A stretch of 64,000 nucleotides of DNA from Hesseltinella vesiculosa (taxonomy: Eukaryota > Mucoromycota > Mucoromycetes > Mucorales > Cunninghamellaceae). This document shows, in pieces, positions 45,901 to 57,366 of this stretch. The translations under genes were made by a program, and so were the position numbers. A model generated the notes under the pieces. That model did no database searches. It was not told the origin of the DNA and was given only the letters and a program-made list of their open reading frames with translations. Location: positions 186,001-250,000 of the forward strand of contig MCGT01000027.1 in assembly GCA_002104935.1 (NCBI GenBank), given 5' to 3'. Position 1 is the stretch's first letter. Every line of letters starts with the position of its first letter.

Positions 45901-46163
45901 GTTGTAAAGAAAGACAGCACCCCCAGCATCCCGTTCAGCCACGCGCCAAGCAGATTTGGAATTGTAACTGAAGCCAAGAAGAGCAGGAATTAGGCTAAGG
46001 CCACGTAGAAGAATCACCGGGATTTTGTACCGTCGAGGGACATTTAAGCTGCTGATGACCTTTTTGCGAAAGATCGGCGGTGCGCTTGTCTGCAACGAAA
46101 AGCGAAAAATAAAAAGTTAGATCAGTTGTTTGCGTTGGTGTCAGTAAGCATTACCGTTTGCAT
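42995..46163 (-). CDS. Two-domain glycosyltransferase: GT31 fused to GT32/A4GALT-like
   Basis: Exons 46163-46155, 46089-45868, 45802-44979 and 44885-42995 total 981 residues, phases consistent. The first 220 or so residues hold several hydrophobic segments (WMTICFALLIFNILKLVI, VLVLPLFVVILVTMFVAL), so the protein is multi-pass. Residues about 223-420 form a beta-1,3-galactosyltransferase-type GT31 domain: RFVLGQPPS, the DxD-like YLVKTNDDVFVRYD, PVFTSGTLYTLSKG and DDENLAFWLFGHD. From about residue 500 comes a second catalytic domain of the DXD sugar-binding/A4GALT type: FMITNTLPTNFF, HLTDYIRCLLLYNYGG then TYMDMDALWIRTP (DXD near residue 662), and CFNCGGPKM. The last 200 or so residues are beta-rich and unassigned. 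It probably adds two sugars to Golgi glycans; acceptors are unknown. Confidence 0.88.
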
Positions 46164-46338
46164 AAGAGAATAGAAATGTACAAGGATAGAAGAACAATGT
46201 TCTTGTCTAACAGGTAGCTATTTACAATTAAGTGTCACGTAGAGGAGAGGAAAATGGTAAGCGGAAGAGGAATGGAAAAAAATAAAAAAGCGCTCTGCCT
46301 ATTTTTTCGTTTTCTTTCTCTTTTTTTTTTTCTTAAGA

Positions 46339-48499
46339 ATGATGCAAGAGCCACCTTCCAAAGAATTCGGTGGACGATCAGGACGAACGCCTTATTCGTT
46401 TTCAAAAGTTGTCTACGATGGCAAACGCATGCGGAAAGCAATTCAGCGACAAACGGTTGATTACCACCAAAGCATGTTGCGTTGGATGGAGGTAACGCCT
46501 GAACGACGAATGAAGAATGCAAACCCTCTCTCGCTGTTTGGTCTGGTTACTTACCACTTTCTTTTTTATAATTCTCATGCCTTCCTTTTTCTTTGGATGG
46601 CTTATTATGTGCTGCTCGTCTCTCTGTTCTCTTTCTTGGATCTAGGAACGTGTATATTTACGATCTCGACATGACACTCGATACCTGCGACCCGATCCCA
46701 ATTTTATCATAGATGTAAGCAATGTGGACTAGTTTGTAGGCGCAAGGCTAATCATTATCAATGGTATAACAGTTGCTGCCTCCAGCTGCCTATTTAGAAC
46801 ACCCAAACAACGCCGTTGCTACCAAATTCATTCATACCTCGACGAATAAAGTCAGATATCCCGTCAATGTTGTTAGGGTAAATAGGATATCGTCTGTGGT
46901 ATATCCACAACACTCACGAATCCTTCTTTCTAGTGGACTCCTGAAGGCCGGCGTCTGATTACAGGTTCTTCAAGTGGAGAATTCACACTCTGGAATGGCT
47001 TGACCTTTAATTTTGAAACTATCCTACAAGTATGGCTCTTTCCTTCTCGTTGAGAATGGAATTAACGGTTTTATATTTTTTAAAATCTTAGGCTCACGAT
47101 TCAGCGGTACGTGCCATGAATTGGACCCGCAACGGGAATTGGATGGTGACTGGTGATCACAGCGGCATCATCAAATATTGGCAATCCAACATGAACAACC
47201 TCAAGCTGTTCCAAGCCCATAAAGAAGCTGTGCGAGATTTATCGTAAGAACATTGCTTTGAAGAGGAGAGTCTCGGCTCAACGTTGATCATTAGATTTGC
47301 CCCCTCCGACACTCGCTTTGCTACTTGCTCCGACGATTCGTTGATTAAGATTTGGGATTTCACGACTGGGACCGAAGAACGTGCTTTGGCAGGCCATGGC
47401 TGGGATGTGAAATGTGTGGACTGGCATCCTCAAAAGGCACTACTTGCTTCTGGATCCAAGGACAATCTGATCAAGTTATGGGATCCTCGGTCCACAAAGG
47501 CCATCACCACACTGTAACACACACACACGCGCGCGCGTGCGCAAACACCCATTTTCAAAACAAGTTGCTTACCCCTCTCCCTTTTCTTTAGACACGGACA
47601 TAAGAATACCATTTTGGCATTGGAATGGAATCAAAACGGGAATTGGATGCTGTCGGCAGGTCGAGATCAGATGATCAAAGTGTTTGACATCCGTGCCATG
47701 AAAGAAGTCCATGTTCTACGAGGTCAAAAAGAAGTCTGCTCTGCTCGCTGGCATCCTCAGCACGAACGTCTGTTTGCTACTGGTGGCTCCGAGGGCGCAT
47801 TGCTCTATTGGTTGACTGGGTAAGAAGCCATGCCCAACAGAAAGCGACTCATTCTCTTCTTACGTTGATAGGGAAGATGAGCCAGTAGGCAAACAAGAAA
47901 CAGCCCACGACTCCAATATTTGGTCGATGGATTGGCATCCCGTGGGCCACATCTTGGTGACCGGCTCCAACGACCACACCACTCGGTTTTGGACTCGCCC
48001 ACGACCTGGCGAAACCACGAGCGACAAATTCGAATCCGGTATGCAGCAAGAGCACAGCCAGGAAGACGCATTTGAGCCACCACCTTTCCGGCCCAATGCC
48101 CAATCGTCTGGCAAGGCTGATCTACCTCCCTTCCGCTCACCGCTTCCTTCACAGCAACAAGCCATGCATCAGCAGCATCCCCCTCCTCCATCCAACTTTA
48201 TGCCTGGCATGAGACCTCGTCCCTATCGTCCCTTTGGCCGAGGTGGCTACAACAACAACAACAATCCTGCCGGTCCCGGTGGCCAGATGCGACCCGGTCC
48301 TGGAGGTCCGATGAGACCTGGACCTGGAGGCCCCATGCGACCTGGTCCCGGCGGCCCAATGCGACCTTATGGCATGCACCAGCAACGACCTCGTCCTCCT
48401 CCCGGCTCCTACCCACAACAGCAGCAACAACAACAAAGACCACCACATCCTCGGCCCTATCAGCAGCGCCCTCCACGTCATGATCGTAGATATCATTAA
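46339..48499 (+). CDS. PFS2: Polyadenylation factor PFS2/WDR33
   Basis: About 530 residues in eight or more exons. Pfs2 is the WD40 subunit of the cleavage and polyadenylation factor that helps recognise the poly(A) signal. The N-terminal block ([20 protein letters not shown], then [20 protein letters not shown]) is diagnostic. Seven or so WD repeats follow: [103 protein letters not shown] and [16 protein letters not shown]. The tail is Pro/Gly-rich, with four tandem copies of an 8-residue unit and then poly-Gln/His/Arg. The intron at 47514 begins with a 27-base alternating purine-pyrimidine run. It starts 175 bases from the glycosyltransferase gene. Confidence 0.96.
47517..47543. repeat. Alternating purine-pyrimidine (AC)n(GC)n tract
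   Basis: Twenty-seven consecutive bases strictly alternate purine and pyrimidine: AC units, then GC units with one GT. The tract begins three bases behind the intron donor GT at 47514. Such tracts can adopt Z-DNA under negative supercoiling. Confidence 0.92.
48272..48367 (+). repeat. Four 24-base tandem units in PFS2
   Basis: Four in-frame units encode GPGGQMRP followed by three GPGGPMRP copies. Synonymous differences between copies show that the amino-acid repeat has been kept while the DNA drifted. The unit lies in the C-terminal low-complexity tail, outside the WD40 propeller. Confidence 0.92.
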
Positions 48500-48838
48500 G
48501 TTGGGATTGCAATAAACACATGGCGTCATAGACAGCTTGCATTTTTTGTTTCCATTTCCTTTTTTTGTCAGATGTCCCCGTCCGCAGCCTCTGTTTTTTT
48601 GAATAGCGTCATTTTCTTCTTTATTTTTTGTTTTTCCAAATGCTTCTACGAAATGAACTTGTCCTCAGCTTTTTTCTTCTCTTCCCTGTATGAAGCGGCC
48701 TATAAAAATATATCTCTTCTTTTCCACCTTGCCTTCCTCTCCTTTTTCTTTCGCCTCTTTTTTTTTTTTTTTTTTTTTTTGCAGAAACCAAAAAAAAAAA
48801 AAAAAAAACCAGTGAGAGACCATGCGACTTTTGCTTTG
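48500..48838. other. Intergenic, no gene seen
   Basis: T-rich spacer between PFS2 and the kinase gene. It contains a run of about 22 T, GCAG, then a run of about 18 A just upstream of the kinase start codon. The T-run plus GCAG looks like a splice acceptor, so an untranslated first exon is possible. Confidence 0.45.
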
Positions 48839-50540
48839 ATGTTACCCACAAAATCACCCAACACCTTTCAGCTAAAACGCTATCCTTTACCATTATACCC
48901 AGTAGACCAAGCCAGCCAAAGCAATACCACCACAACCACGCCTGACCAGCTAGACCCTACCAGCGATTATTTAACTGGCCACTCCTTTCATACTCTTTAT
49001 GTATGCCAAGACTTGGACCCCCCAAAATGTACAGTCTTTGATCACTTACGACGTAAGCTAACGACCTGTCTCTACCCGAAGTTGTGCCGAGGCTGATCGC
49101 TTCCATTTTTTCACTGGTGTCCCCGTGACATTCCTGTGCGTGTTCTTAGATTTACTTGGTAAAAGGAAACCGCTGGTGATTTCACCACCTTATGGAGCCA
49201 CACACGTCAACCATATCCACTATGAAGATCATCAATGGCGATGGGGTGGGCTCTACCCTGACAGCATGGATGGAGGTAAGCTACTGCGCAATGAAAAATG
49301 GTGCATGAAAGTCCCCTCGTTTTTTTGCCAGGCAACAACAAGATTCTTGCCTCCTTCGTACGTCGACTCTATGAAGAGCTGGAGATTCCGTGGTCACCTC
49401 AGCAGCCATGTAATAACAATAATAGCTCCATTATCATCAGCATCAAAGAAACCAAGCGGCGTATTCAAAAAGCCTGTAAGCATAATGACATCACTCTCGT
49501 TTACCAAAATTGGACAGAGGTTGGCCATGGGTAAACACACACAAAAAAAAAAGGATGCCTTGCATTCTCAAGTTTTGCATTTCTATTTTTTTTTTTTTCA
49601 CTGCAGTGCCTCGGGGGTCGTTTTCCGTGCATTTGAACGCCAAGGCGTGCCCGTGGCCATAAAGAGGATCCGACTAAACGCCCACCCGAGACAAGATCTG
49701 CTGCTGAACGAGATCTTGGTGGCCCGTGCACCAAAATACCACCCAAATATTGTACAGCATCTCGAATCGTATATTTGGGGGGACTGTTTGTGGATTGTGA
49801 TGGAATGGATGGATGGTGGCAATCTCACTGATCTGGTTACTAACCGCTACATGTTCGAAAACGAAATTGCTGCTGTGTGCCGTGAAGTGCTGCAAGGGCT
49901 CTCTTATTTACATGGCAACGGTATTGTCCACCGCGATATCAAAAGCGACAACATCCTAATCAGCTCTCAAGGCAAAATCAAGCTCTGTAAGCTATCTTTC
50001 CTTTTAAAAAAGCCGGCATGACTCGATCCCCGTCGTCATTTTCATTTTCATTTTTCATTTTTGGTTAGCTGACTTTGGATTTTGTGCGCGTCTGGGGAAA
50101 TCAAGGCCGCAACGGCATACCATGGCCGGCACACCTTGCTGGGTAAATGACGCACTGAAAAAATGGATATCCAGGTTGGGCTGACTTGTTTTATGTTTCG
50201 CAAGATGGCGCCTGAAGTGGCTTCAGGGGAGCCGTATGGTATTGCTGTCGACATTTGGTCGTTTGGGATCACGGTGATCGAGATGGTAGAAAGCAAGCCG
50301 CCCTACTTTAGCCAGCCTGGCCGGGCGACCATGATGCTTAAATTGAAACAACGACCGAGCCTACAGAATCCTGAACGCCTCTCCAAGACCTTTCGCCACT
50401 TTATCAGCTGTTGCTTTGAATTGGAGCCTCGAAGACGAGCCACAGCTGACTCCTTGTTAAAGCATCCCTTTTTAGAATCAACGGGTGCCATGCCATTGTC
50501 AACATTTCTACAGCCAGCCTTTTCAATAAAAAATCAATAA
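48839..50540 (+). CDS. PAK/Ste20-family protein kinase with CRIB domain
   Basis: About 440 residues in six or so exons, start MLPTKSPNTFQLKRYPLPLY. p21-activated kinases bind GTP-loaded Cdc42/Rac and signal to MAP kinase and actin pathways. The CRIB motif is ISPPYGATHVNHIHYED. After a short Asn/Ser linker comes the kinase domain: Gly loop VGHGASGVVFRA, Lys in VAIKRI, the catalytic loop IVHRDIKSDNIL, DFGFCARLG, and the activation segment TMAGTPCWMAPEVASGEPYG. Subdomain IX is DIWSFGITVIEMVESKPPY. No PH domain is seen, so it is closer to minimal PAK/Ste20 than to Cla4. The linker between CRIB and kinase (about 70 residues) is unusually short. All catalytic residues are present. Confidence 0.92.
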
Positions 50541-50940
50541 AAGATTGGCCCATTAGCCTATAAAATTTCTGGCAAATCATTGTCATTTTTGCTGAGGACA
50601 AGTTCTTGTGAAAGACATCGATGCTGAAAATAGCAGTCTGCGTCAAGGCTGCCCAGCCAAGTTGTCATCAGCAACGTTTTGACCCCACTGGTTCCCCAAA
50701 AATGTCTCTTTGTTAAAAGCGGAACAACCTATAAGACTGCCACCCAATCCTCCTTTTGATTTTTTGTAGCAAGAAAGGGATTTTCCACAAAATTCATGCA
50801 GCTCGCCTGTCTTGTGTCACCTCCAAGAGCTGTAAGAAAAGCCGTCACTCACCGGGGTTGCCACTTTTTTTTTTTTTTTTCCAACCCCTCATTTTTTTTT
50901 CTTTCAGCTTTTTTTTTTTTTTTTTGATACCTCCATTCGC
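50541..50940. other. Intergenic, no gene seen
   Basis: 400-base spacer. Two T runs near 50870-50925 precede the mitochondrial EF-G start codon. No coding frame with recognisable motifs and no supported RNA gene was found. Confidence 0.5.
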
Positions 50941-53358
50941 ATGACGGTCTTACGATCTCTGTTGGGTGGTGTGGGCAAGGCAAAAGCCTCTGCCTTCCGC
51001 ACAGCCATGGTGTTTGCTCAACCACAGCCTGCTCATAGTCTTGGCCCGATCTCTTGTCTGCAGCGTTTCCAATCCACTGCTGCTGGTGACCCTACCGATG
51101 TGGTAAGTGCTTGACCCCATTACTAGAGGAGGGTGAGCAAATCCCCTCTCCCCCCGCCCTCCCCAAGGCATTGCATAGAGCACTCCAAACGAGAAAGAGG
51201 GAGGAGGGTAGCATGGCTGGAAACTCAACTGCCCTGATTCTTTTTGCAGAACCGCTTGGAACACCTGCGCAACATTGGTATTTCGGCTCATATTGATTCT
51301 GGCAAGACGACCTGTACTGAACGTATTTTGTACTACACTGGGCGTATCAAGGAAATCCACGATGTGCGTGGCCGGGACGGCGTGGGTGCGAAGATGGACT
51401 CGATGGACCTGGAACGTGAAAAAGGGATCACCATCCAATCGGCCGCCACCTATGCTTCTTGGGGTGACAACAACATCAACATTATCGATACACCAGGTCA
51501 CGTGGATTTCACGATCGAAGTTGAACGTGCCCTGCGTGTCTTGGACGGTGCCGTCCTGATTCTCTGTTCTGTTTCTGGTGTGCAATCGCAAACCATCACC
51601 GTCGATCGCCAAATGCGTCGCTACAATGTGCCTCGGATCTCTTTTATCAACAAGATGGACCGTGCCGGTGCCAACCCTTTCCGTATCGTCGACCAACTCC
51701 GCAACAAGCTCAAACTGACTGCCGCCGCTGTGCAAATCCCCATTGGCGCCGAGGATCAATTCCAAGGTGTGGTGGATTTGGTGCGCTGGAAGGCCTACTA
51801 CAACGAAGGTGACAGTGGTGAAAACTTTGTCACCAAGGACATCCCCGAAGACCTCATGCCCTTGGCTACCGAAAAGCGTATGGAACTGATCGAACAACTT
51901 GCCAATGTCGACGACGAAATCGCCGACATCTACCTGATGGAAGAAGTGCCCACCACGGAGCAGTTCATGAAGGCCATCCGCCGCGCCACCATCGACCTCA
52001 AGTTCACTCCCGTTCTCATGGGCTCCGCCTTTAAGAACACTGCCGTCCAACCCCTCCTCGATGCCGTCATCGACTACCTGCCCAACCCCATGGAAGTCAA
52101 GAACACTGCCCTGGACATCAAGGACAACGAAGCCCCTATCACCCTGTCGCCCTTCTCCAACCAACCGTTTGTCGGCCTCGCCTTCAAGCTCGAAGAAGGC
52201 CGCTATGGCCAACTGACCTACGTCCGTATCTACCAAGGCACCCTCAAGAAGGGCTCCTTCATCACCAACGTCAAGACCGGCAAGAAGATCAAGGTGCCTC
52301 GTTTGGTGCGTATGCACGCTGCTGATATGGAAGATGTCGACGAGTTGGGCGCTGGTGAAATCGGTGCGGTCTTCGGTGTCGACTGTGCTAGTGGTGACAC
52401 TTTTACCGACGGCACCTTGCAATACTCCATGTCCTCCATGTTTGTTCCTGAACCTGTCATCTCTCTGGCCTTGTCACCCAAGGGCAAGGAATCACCCAAC
52501 TTCTCCAAGGCTCTCAACCGCTTCCAAAAGGAAGATCCCACCTTCCGTGTGCATGTTGACGCCGAAAGCAAGGAAACCATCATCTCCGGCATGGGCGAAC
52601 TGCATCTCCAGATCTATGTCGAACGCATGAAGCGCGAATACAATGTGGAATGTGTCACTGGCAAACCTCAAGTCGCCTTCCGTGAAACCATCACTCAACC
52701 GGCCAAGTTCAACTATACCCACAAGAAGCAATCCGGTGGTGCTGGTCAATTTGGTCGTGTGGTGGGTCACATCGAGCCTGTCGTTGCTGGTGATGACGAA
52801 GATGATCTCGAAGACAAGAACGCCAGCCAGTTCGAAAACCGCGTCATTGGCGGCAATATCCCTACCAACTACATCCCCGCCTGTGAAAAAGGCTTCCGCG
52901 ACGGTCTCGAAAAGGGTCCTTTGATTGGCCACCCTGTCACTGGCATCCGCATGGTCCTTGAAGATGGTGCAGCCCACGCTGTCGATTCTTCCGAATTGGC
53001 TTTCCGTATCGCCACCAAGAATGCCTTTACCGAAGCCTTTGCCAAGGCCAAGCCCACCATCATGGAACCCATCATGAATGTCTCCATCTCCGCTCCTGTG
53101 GAATTCCAAGGCGCCGTCATCGGTGGCCTGAACAAGCGCAAGGGTACTGTTGTTGACACCGAAGTTCAAGAAGACTACTTCAACGTCATTGCCGATGTGC
53201 CTTTGAACGACATGTTTGGTTATTCTACCGAATTGCGCTCCGCCACCCAAGGCAAGGGTGAATTCTCCATGGAATACAAGGAACACCAAGCCGTCCAAAC
53301 CTTTGTCCAAGAACAGCTGATCCAAGACTACAAGCAAAAGGAAGCTGCTAAGAAATAA
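50941..53358 (+). CDS. MEF1: Mitochondrial elongation factor G1
   Basis: Two exons. Exon 1 (50941-51102) encodes the presequence [20 protein letters not shown]... ending GDPTDV, and exon 2 begins at 51250. The total is about 755 residues. mtEF-G1 is the GTPase that translocates tRNA and mRNA on the mitochondrial ribosome. GTPase motifs are all visible: [11 protein letters not shown] (G1), [11 protein letters not shown] (G2), IDTPGHVDF (G3), [10 protein letters not shown] (G4) and LMGSAFKN (G5). Domains II to V follow without a break (e.g. [40 protein letters not shown]). The intron separates the targeting peptide from the mature protein. The coding exon is strongly biased in third positions, suggesting high expression, and carries long antisense open frames as a by-product. 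Confidence 0.97.
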
Positions 53359-53611
53359 GCCTGGTCTTCTATTTTTTTATTTTTTCCTACTTCACCACCC
53401 CTCTCATATCATCCCCTCACTTTTTTTTTTTTTTTTTCATGACCCCTCATTCTCTTGACTTTAGATGTTTTATAGATTTACACAATTAAAAAAGTAGTAC
53501 ATATATCTCGCCAGCAGTGAGGGGGTCGGGTGTCCAACTGAAAAAAAAAAAAAAAAAAAAAAGTGCTTGTCCGTTTGTTTTCACTTCATTATTTTTTTTT
53601 CTCGACCGGCC

Positions 53612-54596
53612 ATGTTGTCACGTTTCCAAACCATTCGCACATTTGCTACACAAAGCGCTAAACCCAAGATCCATCTTGGTAACTTGTCCGATAACCCGGG
53701 TGCTGTTTCTCAGGTAAAGAAAAATGCTTTTATGATAGTCTTGTTTTGTTTTGTTTTTTTTTTTTTTTTGGACAAAACATGAGATCCACATGATCCTAGC
53801 ATGGACTGACCTATTTATATTATTGATCGGACAACTAGCGCATTCGAGTGGGTCGTGGTCCTGGTTCCGGCAAAGGCAAGACTGCTGGTCGTGGTCACAA
53901 AGGGCAAAATGCTCGCCGAGGCAATGGTAGACCTGTGCCATGGTTTGAAGGTGGTCAAACCCCATTGGTCCGTAGCCTTCCCAAGCGAGGTTTCCACAAT
54001 CCGTAAGCATCCCTGTCGTTGACGTGCCGCAGTGATTCTCATTTTCTTTCTAGCCATGGCAAGGAATACCAGGAGCTGAATTTGGACCGTTTGCAACATT
54101 GGATCAACAGCGGCCGATTGGATGCTTCTCAGCCTATCACCATGAAGCACTTGTTGGAAAGTCGATGCATTCACAAAGTTGAAGATGGTGTCAAATTGCT
54201 GAGCGTGGTAAAAACCCACCCACCCACCGACACACGCACACATACCAGAACCAAAACTCACCACACTTGTTTTTTAGGGTGCTAACGCTTTTTCCACGCC
54301 TATCAAGATCGAAGTGTCCCGTGCCTCGCAAAAAGCCATCGAAGCCGTTGAAAAGGCTGGCGGCGAAATCACCACTCGTTACTACAACGCCCTGGGCCTA
54401 CGATCCCTGATCCACCCTGAAAAATTCACGCAATTACCCAAACTGGCTGCTCCTTTGCGAAAAGAGGAAATCAGTAAGTGACGACCCGACGGAAAACAAA
54501 AAGAATCAATTCCAACCTTTTCTTTATGTATCAATAGAATACTACTCTGATATCAAGAACCGTGGTTATCTTGCCAAGGAACAACAATCTTCATAA
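53612..54596 (+). CDS. MRPL10: Mitochondrial ribosomal protein uL15m
   Basis: Five exons give about 225 residues: [20 protein letters not shown] (mitochondrial presequence), then [12 protein letters not shown]. The L15 core follows: [40 protein letters not shown] and [35 protein letters not shown] and [18 protein letters not shown] come next. The C-terminal part ([20 protein letters not shown]) is also typical. The glycine/arginine-rich N-terminal extension threads into 23S-like rRNA in the large subunit. The gene lies between two other mitochondrial protein genes in the same orientation. Length and motif order are normal. Confidence 0.95.
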
Positions 54597-54955
54597 ACTC
54601 TCCTCTGTATTGCATCTGTCCCTCATCCCCCCCCCCCAATGAACACTCGCCCTCCCCACCCATTGTAGACTATAGAAACCATTTTCTTTTATATTTGTCG
54701 CTTTAAAGACTTGAAATCATTAAAAGTAAGAAAATAAGATGATTATTTGCTTATGGTCAAGGCAATTGCTGTTTATAGACCTCTTTTTTTTTTTTTGGAC
54801 TCGGTGGAATGCAACAACCAACTCGGTGAAAGCCTTTGAGTGGTGATGGATTCAAAGGCCGCATCTCTTTTTTTTTTTTTTTTCTTTAAAAATGCTGATG
54901 TGGGGACGCCCGTTTTTGTTTTCCCTTTCTCTTGAATCATACACGTTTCTATAAC
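54597..54955. other. Intergenic, no gene seen
   Basis: 359-base spacer with a 9-C run near 54631 and several T runs near the SHMT start. No coding or RNA signal is supported. Confidence 0.5.
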
Positions 54956-56826
54956 ATGCTTCGCACTTTATTGACTTCATCTCGCTCCAACACCCTGCGT
55001 TTGGCTCGTCCCGTTGGTACCCAAGCTATGGTAAGTATCCACATCACACGTGAGACACCCGCTCATATATTTTTGCTGTTCACTCTAGCGTGCCTATTCT
55101 TTCCCTACCGGTCAAAAGGAAGTAAGTAAAACCATCCAGCAAGTGACACGTGATGTATTGACCCTATTTTTATCATGTAGTTCTTGAATGACCATTTGGA
55201 AAAGGCCGACCCTCAAATGTACAATATCATTGAAAGCGAGAAGGTGCGTCAACGTGAAAGCGTGTGCTTGATTCCCTCTGAAAACTTCACCTCCCGTGCT
55301 GTGATGGATGTGCTTGGCAGTGTGATGCAAAACAAGTACTCTGAAGGTTATGTTGGTGCCCGTTACTATGGTGGTAACGAATTCATCGACATGTCCGAAC
55401 AGCTGTGCCAAGACCGTGCCTTGGAAACCTTCCGTTTGGACTCTGAAAAGTGGGGCGTCAATGTCCAACCTTTGTCTGGTAAGAACCTGAGTGATGGGGA
55501 AGACATGAACGCCGTCACTTATCATGGTCGTTTTTTTTTTTTTGTATGTCAGGCGCTCCTGCTAACTTGTATGTCTATGGTGCCGTCATGAAGCCTCACG
55601 ATCGCTTGATGGGTTTGGACTTGCCCCATGGCGGTCATTTGTCTCACGGCTACCAATTGCCCAACAAGAAGATCTCGTATGTGTCTCAATACTATGAAAC
55701 CATGCCTTACCGCTTGAATGAACAAACCGGTCAAATTGATTACGATGAATTGGAAAAGTCGGCTGTTCTCTTCCGCCCCAAGATCATCATTGCCGGTGCC
55801 TCTGCCTATGCTCGCAACATTGACTATGCTCGCATGAAGAAGGTAAAAAGAGGGAGACCGGATCACCCGCTTTTACAGACACTTATTTATTTATTTTTTG
55901 CGTGTTTCCCCAGATTGCTGACAAGGTCGGCGCTTACTTGATGGCTGATGTTGCTCACATTTCTGGTAAGGAAATTATAAGAGTTTTTTTTTTTATTTTT
56001 GTTGAAAGTCTTAAATAACATGTTGCCCTTGTTTAGGTTTGATTGCCGCTGATGTGCTGCCTGGTCCTTGGGAACATGCCGATATCGTCACCACCACCAC
56101 TCACAAATCTCTCCGCGGTCCTCGTGGTGCCATGATCTTCTACCGCAAGGGTCTCCGTAGCGTTGACAAGAAGGGTCGTGGTAAGTCCAAGAAATCCTTG
56201 CAACGGTTAGCGCCTAACTTTTTTCCCCCTTAGAAACCCACTACGACTTGGAAAACCCCATCAACCAATCTGTCTTCCCTGGCCACCAAGGTGGTCCCCA
56301 CAACCACACCATTGGCGCCTTGGCCGTTGCCCTCAAGCAAGCCCAGTCACCCCTGTTCAAGGAATACCAACAACAGGTCTTGAAGAACAACCAAGCCTTT
56401 GCCCAAGCCTTCTTGCAACGCAAGTATGACTTGGTCTCCGGTGGCACCGACAACCACTTGTTGCTCGTGAACTTGCGCCCCAAGGGTATCGATGGTGCCC
56501 GTGTCGAACGTGTGTTGGAATTGGTCAACATTGCCTCCAACAAGAACACTGTGCCCGGCGACGTGTCGGCTTTGCGTCCCAGCGGTCTCCGCATCGGCAC
56601 CCCTGCCATGACCTCGCGTGGTTTGAAGGAACAAGACTTTGACCAAATCGTCACCTACATCGACCGTGCCGTCAACATTGCCCTGGACATCCAAGGCAGC
56701 CTGGGCTCCAAGCTGCTCAAAGACTTCAAGGCTGCTTGTGACGGCAACAAGGACATCGCAGCCCTCAAGAAGGAAGTCGCTGCCTTCTCCAGCCAATTCC
56801 CCCTCCCCTCTGTCGCTGAATTCTAG
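54956..56826 (+). CDS. SHM1: Serine hydroxymethyltransferase, mitochondrial
   Basis: About 490 residues in seven exons. The enzyme is PLP-dependent and interconverts serine and glycine with tetrahydrofolate. Exon 1 is a presequence ([20 protein letters not shown]), which places it in mitochondria. Core motifs: [74 protein letters not shown] and [14 protein letters not shown]. The Schiff-base lysine lies in [18 protein letters not shown]. The C-terminal domain includes [19 protein letters not shown] and [13 protein letters not shown]. All active-site segments are present. A tiny exon encoding [11 protein letters not shown] lies between the presequence exon and the main body. Confidence 0.97.
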
Positions 56827-57250
56827 ATCCGCCTCTATCTTCTTATGACCTTGTAGCATTCTCTCTCTCTTTTTTTTTCCCCTTGCATTCCCCCTTCGCC
56901 ATTATTTATAATAAAAAAAAAAAAAGAAACTGTGCCGGCTGCCTTTTTTCTGGTGGGGAGAAGGGATGAAACACGTTTATACCTTGTGCTAAGATAGCTC
57001 GACGTATTTTTTGCACAGAGCCAGTTCGTCTAAGCTTGCGAATTCAGGTCTTGTCAGCACCATTCATACCCTGCTCCAGAGCTCATGTGTGCACATTGCA
57101 CAACGCTCGGCTCGGTGTTGCCCTTCGATAATGTGCTTCCTGACGACATTCGTTCTTCCAGCTGCATGATGGAACCCGGTTATCGGGTATTCTATTACTC
57201 CGATTGCCGTGTTACCGAGTTTTGGGATTTTCAAATCTTGTACAACCATG
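56827..57250. other. Intergenic upstream of 5S rRNA gene
   Basis: 3' flank of SHMT and 5' flank of the 5S gene. A 92-codon minus-strand frame overlaps the 5S gene and is not supported. It may hold upstream elements for RNA polymerase III, but none could be named. Confidence 0.45.
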
Positions 57251-57366
57251 TTACGGCCATACGACGTTGAAAAATCCAGATCCCGTTCGATCTCTGCAGA
57301 TAAGCAGCGTACGGCTTGGTTAGTACTGCGGTGAGAGATCACGCGGGAATACCGAGTGCCGTAATT
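57251..57366 (+). rRNA. 5S ribosomal RNA
   Basis: The sequence starts TTACGGCCATACGACGTTGA and ends near GAATACCGAGTGCCGTAATT. It has the expected 5S landmarks: GGCCATA after helix I, CCCG-TTCGATC in loop C, TTAGTACTGCGG, and GGGAATACCG...GTGCCGTAA. Helix I closes perfectly (57251-57257 TTACGGC with 57358-57364 GCCGTAA). Helix II pairs ACGTTG with CAGCGT, with one wobble. Helix IV reads TGA-GAGA-TCA where fungal 5S genes usually have TGG-GTGA-CCA, a paired change that keeps the stem and a GNRA loop. A few loop positions also differ from the common form (TTC for TCC, GATAAG for GTTAAG). It is a lone copy, transcribed by RNA polymerase III with internal control regions. It could be a functional variant or an ageing copy. 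Confidence 0.9.

Noticed and set aside
50950..52422. 490-codon minus-strand open frame
   Set aside because: It lies exactly antisense to the strongly codon-biased MEF1 exon. Its protein is His/Val/Asp-rich without motifs, a known by-product of third-position bias.
52492..53337. 281-codon minus-strand open frame
   Set aside because: Antisense shadow of MEF1 domains III to V.
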